This document shows, one piece after another, positions 59,014-64,000 of a stretch of 64,000 bases of DNA (its first letter is position 1; the number at the start of each line of letters is the position of its first letter). The DNA lies in assembly GCA_003248865.1 (NCBI GenBank), contig QFPK01000002.1, positions 203,012 through 267,011 of the forward strand, in the 5' to 3' direction. The notes beneath the pieces were generated by a model that was given only the letters and a program-made list of their open reading frames with translations, ran no database searches and was not told the origin of the DNA. The position numbers were made by a program, and so were the translations under genes. Origin of the DNA: Sphingomonas sp. Lineage in GTDB: Bacteria > Pseudomonadota > Alphaproteobacteria > Sphingomonadales > Sphingomonadaceae.

Positions 59014-60171
59014 ATGCACTGCGAACCACCGCTGCTGGCGGTGTGCGGAACAAGACCTGAAGTGGTGAAGATGGCGCCGGTCATCCGGGCGCTGCGTGCC
59101 CGGGGGCAGGCGGTGCTGCTGGTGATGACGGGCCAGCATCCCGATCTGGCGCCGCAGATGCTTCGCGAGCTTGGGCTTTCTGCCGATATCGATCTTGGCG
59201 CGCATCAGGCCGGTGCGCCGCCCGCGCAGATCATGGCGTCGATCCTGATGCGGCTGGCGCCCGTGTTCGCGGCCTGGCAGCCCCGGCTGGCGCTGGTGCA
59301 GGGCGATACCGTCTCCGCGCTCGCCGGTGCACTGGCGGCCGCCTATGCCCGGGTGCCTGTGGCGCACGTGGAAGCCGGGCTGCGCACCCACGACATGGCG
59401 GAACCCTTCCCGGAGGAGATGCACCGGGCGATGATCGTGCCGGCGACGGCGCTGCATTTCGCGCCCACCGAAACGGCGGCGCAGGCACTGATGCGCGAAG
59501 GCGTAGCCGCAGCGCGAATCCACATCACCGGCAACAGTGGCATCGATGCCCTGCACGCCACCGCAGACCGGCTGGATGCCGACCCGGAGCTCTCCGAGGA
59601 GCTGACGGTGCGCCACCCCTATGTGGTGCGCCCGCGCTATCCGCTTCTGCTGGCCACCATCCATCGGCGCGAGAATATCGGCCGCCGGCTGGGCGCCATC
59701 GCGGCGGCGCTGGCGCGGCTGGCAGCCTTCTGCGAGGCGGAGATCGTGCTGCCGCTGCACCCCAACCCCGCCGTGCAGGCGGTGCTGCGCGACAAGCTGG
59801 ACGGGCTGGACGCCGTGCACCTGATTCCGCCGGTCGACCATATGACCATGGTGTGGATGATGCGGCAGGCGCGGTTGCTCGTCACCGATTCCGGCGGCCT
59901 GCAGGAAGAGGCGCCGGGGCTGGGCCTGCGCACGCTGGTGCTGCGGCAGGCGACGGAACGCCCCGAAGCGCTGGCGGCCGGCGCGTCCGAACTGGTGGAA
60001 CTGCAGGCGGACAGCATCGTCTCTGCCGTGCGCCGCACCTTGCTGCGCGGGCCGATGCATCCGGTGTTTCCCTTCGGCGACGGGCGGGCAGGGGAGCGGA
60101 TCGCGGACGTGCTGGAGACCTGGCTGGCGGATGCGTCGGCCGTGGGACGGATGGCGGAGGTGGGGGGCTGA
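59014..60171 (+). CDS. wecB: UDP-N-acetylglucosamine 2-epimerase, non-hydrolysing
   Basis: The 385-residue enzyme interconverts UDP-GlcNAc and UDP-ManNAc for surface polysaccharide. It has VCGTRPEVVKMAPV (about 10-23), VQGDTVSALA, HVEAGLRTHD (about 118-127) with PEEMHR, and the C-terminal TDSGGLQEEAPGLGL (about 291-305). It stands alone without other polysaccharide genes nearby. A perfect 10-bp palindrome follows its stop. Confidence 0.94.
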   Translation: MHCEPPLLAVCGTRPEVVKMAPVIRALRARGQAVLLVMTGQHPDLAPQMLRELGLSADIDLGAHQAGAPPAQIMASILMRLAPVFAAWQPRLALVQGDTVSALAGALAAAYARVPVAHVEAGLRTHDMAEPFPEEMHRAMIVPATALHFAPTETAAQALMREGVAAARIHITGNSGIDALHATADRLDADPELSEELTVRHPYVVRPRYPLLLATIHRRENIGRRLGAIAAALARLAAFCEAEIVLPLHPNPAVQAVLRDKLDGLDAVHLIPPVDHMTMVWMMRQARLLVTDSGGLQEEAPGLGLRTLVLRQATERPEALAAGASELVELQADSIVSAVRRTLLRGPMHPVFPFGDGRAGERIADVLETWLADASAVGRMAEVGG

Positions 60172-60187
60172 GGGGCTGGCGTTGCGG

Positions 60188-60210
60188 TTGAGGGGGCTCT
60201 GCCCCCTCAA
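60188..60210 (+). terminator. Perfect palindrome after wecB (hairpin C of repeat family A)
   Basis: TTGAGGGGGC-TCT-GCCCCCTCAA has a 10-bp stem and lies 17 bp after the wecB stop. No U-run follows. It is homologous to the U-tailed hairpin at 46666-46684, with a different stem sequence but the same loop (AGA/TCT). Confidence 0.55.
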
Positions 60211-60425
60211 ACTCCCCCGGCAGGAGCCCGTGGCCCCTGCACCCACATTAGTAGGGTGCTCGTTGAGGTTGTGCTGACGGACAGGTTTACTGCCTGCGTC
60301 GCCAGCGCGTTCCAGCGCCGCAGGCAATCAAAGCATGTCATGCGCGCGGCGGCGGAGTAAAACGCAACGCCAATGTCGAGGGTGCAGGGAAATCATTTCC
60401 CTGCCCGCCGGAGGCAAAAAACCCC
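60188..60425 (-). repeat. Composite intergenic repeat family A, copy 2
   Basis: This fills the gap between wecB and aroA and is the reverse-orientation counterpart of 46312-46692. Reading leftward from the aroA stop: T-run with GCCTCCGGCGGG, palindrome CAGGGAAATGATTTCCCTG, TGACATG plus TTTGATTGCCTGCGGCGCT, an imperfect stem (60291-60327), hairpin A (60240-60258), hairpin B (60222-60238) and hairpin C (60188-60210). It lacks the REP doublet. Confidence 0.8.
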
Positions 60426-60426
60426 G

Positions 60427-61776
60427 CTAGTTCCGCGGTTCGAACGCCCCCAGCCGCTGCATCAGCGGCAGGAAGTCCGGGAAGCTGGTGGCGATGGGGG
60501 CGCGGTCGTCCACCCGGATCGGGTCCTTCGCCGCGAGGGAGAGCACGGCGAAGCTCATGGCGATGCGGTGGTCGAGGTGGGTGGCGACGGTGCATCCGCC
60601 GGCTACGGTCTCCCCGCCGGAGCCCTGCACGATCAGCCCGTCGGGCAGTTCCTCCACAGCGACTCCGGCTGCCTGGAGGCCGGTGGCCATGGCGGCGATG
60701 CGGTCGCTTTCCTTCACCCGCAGTTCCTCGATGCCGCGCATGACCGTGCGGCCCTGGGCCAGTGCGGCAGCGACGAACAGGATCGGATATTCGTCGATCA
60801 TCGACGGGGCGACTTCGGGCGGAACCTCGATGCCGTTCAGCGGGCTGTGTTTCACCAGCAGGTCGGCGACGGGTTCGCCGCCCACTTCGCGCGGGTTCAG
60901 CAGCTGGATGTCGGCGCCCATCATCTGCAGCACCCGCACCAGCCCGTCTCGGGTGGGGTTGAGGCCGACACCCCGGATGGTGACTTCGCTGCCCGGCACG
61001 ATGAGGGCGGCGACCAGCGGGAATCCGGCGGAGGAGGGGTCTCCGGGGACGTCCAGCGTCTGCGGTTTCAGTTCCGCCCAGCCGCACACGGCGATGCGCT
61101 TGCCGCCGTCTGCCATCGGCTCGACGGAGAGGTCGGCGCCGAATCCCTTCAGCATGCGTTCGCTGTGGTCGCGGGTGGGGACCGGTTCTTCCACCACGGT
61201 TTCCGCGCCGATGTTGAGGCCGGCGAGCAGGATGGCGGATTTCACCTGCGCCGAGGCGACGGGCAGGCGGTAGCGGATGGGAAGCGGGGTGAGGGCGCCG
61301 CGCAGCATCAGTGGCAGGCGTCCGCCGGGGGAGGCGGTGATGTCGACGCCGATGCGGCCGAGCGGCTCGATCACGCGGCCCATGGGGCGGCGGCTGAGCG
61401 AGGCGTCGCCAATGAAGGTGGCGGTGATCGGATGGCTGGAAACCAGCCCCATCAGCAGCCGGGTGGAGGTGCCGCTGTTGCCCATGTCCAGCTGCTGGGC
61501 GGGCTGCAGCAGGCTGCCGACGCCCACGCCGTCCACCACCCAATGGCCTTCGCCCAGCCGTTCCACATGGGCGCCCATGGCGCGCATCGCGGCGGCGGTG
61601 GCCAGCACATCCTCGCCTTCCAGCAGGCCGTGCACCTCGCTGCGGCCCACGGCGAGCGCGGAGAGCATGATGGCGCGGTGCGAAATGGACTTGTCGCCGG
61701 GCACGCGCACCTCGCCCTTCAGCGGATCGAAGGCGGTGAGCGAGAGGGGGGAAGGGGGTGTGCTGTTGCTTGTCAT
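60427..61776 (-). CDS. aroA: 3-phosphoshikimate 1-carboxyvinyltransferase (EPSP synthase), class II-like
   Basis: The 449-residue enzyme of the shikimate pathway joins shikimate-3-phosphate and PEP. Motifs are VPGDKSISHRAIML (about 22-35), GNSGTSTRLLMGL (near 105), GDASLSRRPMGRV, DVPGDPSSAGFPLVAAL and IEELRVKESDRI. The overall pattern follows the Agrobacterium CP4-type class II. At the position where CP4 has the glyphosate-insensitive Ala100, this protein has Gly, as in glyphosate-sensitive enzymes. The gene has the repeat element A directly after its stop. Confidence 0.95.
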   Translation of the reverse strand: MTSNSTPPSPLSLTAFDPLKGEVRVPGDKSISHRAIMLSALAVGRSEVHGLLEGEDVLATAAAMRAMGAHVERLGEGHWVVDGVGVGSLLQPAQQLDMGNSGTSTRLLMGLVSSHPITATFIGDASLSRRPMGRVIEPLGRIGVDITASPGGRLPLMLRGALTPLPIRYRLPVASAQVKSAILLAGLNIGAETVVEEPVPTRDHSERMLKGFGADLSVEPMADGGKRIAVCGWAELKPQTLDVPGDPSSAGFPLVAALIVPGSEVTIRGVGLNPTRDGLVRVLQMMGADIQLLNPREVGGEPVADLLVKHSPLNGIEVPPEVAPSMIDEYPILFVAAALAQGRTVMRGIEELRVKESDRIAAMATGLQAAGVAVEELPDGLIVQGSGGETVAGGCTVATHLDHRIAMSFAVLSLAAKDPIRVDDRAPIATSFPDFLPLMQRLGAFEPRN

Positions 61777-61911
61777 GCCGGTCTCGGAAGGCTGGGGCTT
61801 TGACAGGCGGCATCGCCTATGGCAAGGCGCGCGCCTTCCGGAATACAGTTGAAGTCGGGCCATTCAGGCGCCACATCGTCGCTGTTTTTTCGAAACTGGA
61901 GTTTCAGACAC

Positions 61912-62238
61912 GTGATCAAGCCCGAATGGGGCACCAAGCGCCAGTGCCCGAAATGTGGAACCCGTTTCTACGACCTGCAGCATGACGACCCCGTCACCTG
62001 CATCAGCTGCGGCACTGCCTGGGTTCCCGAGCCCATCCTGAAGTCGAAGCAGACGCTTCCGTTCGAAACCGCCAAGGCGGAAGGCCAGTCGGCCGAATCC
62101 GAACCGGCGCTGGAATCCGACGATCTGGACATCGATGCCGACAGCGACGAGCCGTCGGAAGACAGCGATGTCGATATCGGCGGCGATGACGATGACATCA
62201 GCGAAGTCGTCGTCGAAGAGCGGGAAGAAGACCGCTAA
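61912..62238 (+). CDS. TIGR02300 FYDLN-acid protein
   Basis: The 108-residue protein starts at GTG 61912 (MIKPEWGTKR). An N-terminal zinc-ribbon-like part has CPKCGTRFYDLQHDDPVTCISCG (two CxxC pairs). The rest is highly acidic (Asp/Glu/Ser) and likely disordered. The family is specific to alphaproteobacteria. Function is unknown. Confidence 0.93.
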   Translation: MIKPEWGTKRQCPKCGTRFYDLQHDDPVTCISCGTAWVPEPILKSKQTLPFETAKAEGQSAESEPALESDDLDIDADSDEPSEDSDVDIGGDDDDISEVVVEEREEDR

Positions 62239-62254
62239 AAAATTGCCGGTGCGG

Positions 62255-62282
62255 GGCGAAGGGGGTTGAACCCGTCTTCGCC
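62255..62282 (+). terminator. Hairpin after the FYDLN gene
   Basis: GGCGAAG pairs with CTTCGCC around an inner GGGT-TGA-ACCC hairpin, 17 bp past the stop. The T-run is short (TT), so this is a weak terminator candidate. Confidence 0.35.
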
Positions 62283-62360
62283 TTGCGCTAGGCGCACCGC
62301 TCCCGCCACCCAGGCGGGTCCGGCAGCTTTCCCACGGGTAGCTGCAAAGGTGAAAATTTC

Positions 62361-62436
<76 letters not shown>

Positions 62437-63030
62437 CTTTTGTTTCTGATACTCAGACACTATTTCTCGCGCCTTTTGGCCGCACCATAGGTTTTTGGTA
62501 TCGCGCTAGGACCGCGAGCTCCGCTGGCGCGACTGTGTTCGACCAGAGTGCGTTGGTGTGTTGTCAATATTGAGCTTTTTTGCGGCATTTCGAGGCACCA
62601 GATTTTGGGCCAATTTGTCGATATAATCTTTTATGTTTAGATGGTTATGTGAAATAAAAGCCGGATTGCCGATAGGCCTTCGACAAAGCCAGGAACTGAC
62701 TTGCTCTCGTTCTGAACCAAATTGGGGACCAAATAGCCATCAGGATAGCCCGAACTGCATATGCTCTTCACAGGCGGCGTCGAGAGATCCTTTTCAACCC
62801 ATAGACTGCCGATTCTGCTGGGACGCGGCGACAGGCCTCGCCTACAAAGCCGTGGTTATTAGCCTCCGTAAGAGCAGACTTATATTCACGTCGCGTTGGC
62901 ATGTCGGCAGCCTCTCCTCCGGACGAATGGTTACGGGCGACAATAGCGCACTTCCGTTCGGCCGTGTGGCTTCGAGCGTAAAGCGGATGTTCGGCAGTCA
63001 GAGCGTGAAGGCGCATAGGTGATGCTTCCC
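62437..63030. other. Gene-free, AT-richer stretch after tRNA-Ala
   Basis: About 590 bp without a supportable gene. Base composition is visibly lower in GC than the rest of the window. Open frames exist on both strands (for example 62633-63022 plus and 62768-63058 minus), but none shows a known domain or a convincing ribosome-binding site. The minus strand near 62520-62740 has a short protein-like frame (HLNIKDYIDKLAQNLVPRN) that may be a decayed gene remnant. I see no att repeat or integrase. Confidence 0.6.
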
Positions 63031-63657
63031 ATGACTGCGCTCTATCGCATCGATTCAACCTCCGCCGATATTGCCCGAGCCTTCAACGCGAGGGCTGGAG
63101 AAGATCCGTGGGCGGGTGGCGAAATTGCACCGGGAGGTTTTGCGCCAGTCGTCACCGCTGGGCGCGACTTCATTGCCGGCCCACGCCCCGCCGGCAAACC
63201 GCTGATGGCGCGGATCGTGCCGCGCTTGTGGGGCGTACCACCCCCGGGACCGCCCGCGACCGACGCTGGATACGGCGTGCTGACCGTGCGCAATGCTGAC
63301 AGCCCGTTCTGGATTGGCAATTTGCGCAACGCCGAATTTCGCTGCCTGGTACCGGCCACAGCGTTCCTAGTTTCGGGAAAGGGGAGAGACCGGGACGGTC
63401 GTCGCCTACGGCATTGGGTCGGCTGCGCTGACCAGCCTCTGTTCGCCCTGGCCGGCGTTTGGAAGGACAGCGAGGTTCCGAGTTTTGCGCTGCTGACCTG
63501 CCCGCCGAATGATGTGATGCAGATGGCAGGTCGTGACGCAATGCCGGCGATACTTCCACCCAACCCCGGAGCACGAGACTTTTGGCTTCACGGCGACTGG
63601 GCAAGGGCAAGCCAACTGGTCCGACCCTATTCTTCAGCCATGATGACCGTGCGCTGA
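63031..63657 (+). CDS. SRAP (SOS response-associated peptidase)-like protein lacking catalytic residues
   Basis: The 208-residue protein aligns with the SRAP/YedK/HMCES fold: VPRLWGVPPP, GVLTVRNADSPFWIGNLRNAEFRCLVPATAF, PLFALAGVWKDSEVPSFALLT and DAMPAIL follow the family order. SRAP proteins protect abasic sites by a thiazolidine link made by Cys2. Here residue 2 is Thr (MTALYR), the FYEW glutamate region reads AFLVSGK, and the HxRMP histidine region reads GRDAMP, so all catalytic residues seem lost. A GTG at 63019 and ATG 63022 are alternative starts, but none restores MC. Confidence 0.75.
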   Translation: MTALYRIDSTSADIARAFNARAGEDPWAGGEIAPGGFAPVVTAGRDFIAGPRPAGKPLMARIVPRLWGVPPPGPPATDAGYGVLTVRNADSPFWIGNLRNAEFRCLVPATAFLVSGKGRDRDGRRLRHWVGCADQPLFALAGVWKDSEVPSFALLTCPPNDVMQMAGRDAMPAILPPNPGARDFWLHGDWARASQLVRPYSSAMMTVR

Positions 63658-63936
63658 CAAGCTATCTCTCCATGAGCATGGGCAGATGCGCGGACATTGC
63701 GGACGTTTGTGGCCTCGGGTTGGTTGCCTGAAAATAGCCGTTTGTTTTGGCACCGCGCCCAAAGTGTGAATTTCAATTTGTTCGAGAGTTCGCGCGATGA
63801 GCGGCTTCGTCTCAGACTAATCCCATGCTTCTTGTTATTTAGGGTAAAACGCAATCAGGCGATTGAGTAACGGTATCGTTTCTGGTTTCTGGGCATTGAT
63901 TGTGAGCAGCCCCCACCGGGTGGTCCGGGTAGATAG
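63658..63936. other. Gene-free stretch after the SRAP-like gene
   Basis: About 280 bp of AT-richer DNA. An open frame on the minus strand (63627-63854) has no recognisable domain and overlaps the SRAP-like gene end. I see no other feature here. Confidence 0.5.
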
Positions 63937-64000
63937 TTAGTGCATTGTCGTCTCCGCCGCCATTGCCGGGCGCAGGTGGAGCGAAGCGGAACCGGAGGCC
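63937..64000 (-). CDS. Possible C-terminal end of a gene beyond the window
   Basis: On the minus strand a frame enters from the right edge and ends with TAA at 63937, giving about 20 residues ending PAMAAETTMH. The GC content returns to the window norm here. Too little is visible to assign it; it may be only a chance frame or part of a mobile element. Confidence 0.2.
   Translation of the reverse strand, partial: ASGSASLHLRPAMAAETTMH

Noticed and set aside
62633..63022. Plus-strand frame of 129 codons after tRNA-Ala
   Set aside because: No known domain, unusual Ser/Cys-rich composition and no ribosome-binding site; left as unannotated space.
62768..63058. Minus-strand frame of 96 codons upstream of the SRAP-like gene
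   Set aside because: No recognisable family and it overlaps the start of the SRAP-like gene; possible but unsupported.
63627..63854. Minus-strand frame of 75 codons after the SRAP-like gene
   Set aside because: Basic, low-complexity sequence without domain or ribosome-binding site, overlapping the end of another gene.

Overview
The window is high-GC bacterial chromosome, about two thirds G+C by eye, almost fully coding. The gene content points to an alphaproteobacterium of the order Sphingomonadales: a TIGR02300 FYDLN-acid protein, the F1-ATPase inhibitor zeta subunit (DUF1476), a ubiquinol-cytochrome c chaperone next to DUF177 and BamE, a membrane-anchored cytochrome c next to monofunctional prephenate dehydratase, a serC-serA-hisZ-purA run, and a large Oar-type TonB-dependent receptor. 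I cannot name the genus. I annotate 63 supported protein genes, three tRNAs (Val, Leu, Ala), one weak coding fragment at the right edge, and several repeats and regulatory sites. Two small genes shorter than 60 codons are included: a DUF1674 protein at 15292-15456 and bacterioferritin-associated ferredoxin at 58587-58763.

Layout. 1-4616 (minus): TPR protein, guaB, an RNA m5C methyltransferase and a second TPR protein cut by the left edge. 4734-7208 (minus): a compact operon of a DUF7064/7065 CrtC-like protein, an APH-type kinase and DUF6285. 7353-11017 (plus): nusB-thiL and the proton-pumping pyrophosphatase hppA. 11018-11405 is a gene-free segment holding a perfect 16-bp parS palindrome plus two degenerate copies, which suggests the window lies in the origin-proximal part of the chromosome. 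11406-23030: bamE, cytochrome bc1 chaperone, DUF177, an aminotransferase, nitronate monooxygenase, SDR, htpX, rsmB, several secreted proteins, rpmB and a serine hydrolase. 23115-26949: tRNA-Val, a structured spacer, the TonB-dependent receptor with a strong terminator, and tRNA-Leu. 26969-40072: MarR regulator, small membrane proteins, OsmC, an amino-acid symporter, hydrolases, a nuclease-ligase DNA repair pair, and two tandem paralogous zinc-peptidase-like proteins. 40112-45221 (minus): serine biosynthesis, hisZ and purA, with a likely serC leader RNA. 45434-62238: LOG-family protein, S41 protease, cytochrome c, pheA, a GGDEF-EAL protein, nudC-mutY, DUF721, zeta subunit-BolA-glutaredoxin, folA, ribF, bfd, wecB, aroA and the FYDLN protein. 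From tRNA-Ala (62361) to the right edge the DNA turns AT-richer and gene-poor, with a degenerate SRAP-like protein, and looks accessory.

The most unusual signals are non-coding. Two inverted copies of a composite intergenic element (46312-46692 and 60188-60425) share three hairpins whose stems differ by compensatory changes, so the element probably acts as a structured RNA. A second family of about 100 bp lies downstream of guaB and bamE. The parS cluster is the best-supported functional site. Among proteins, the CrtC-like/APH/DUF6285 operon (possible hydroxyacyl-CoA kinase system), the SRAP homologue lacking its catalytic residues, and the tandem DUF1570-like paralogues deserve attention.
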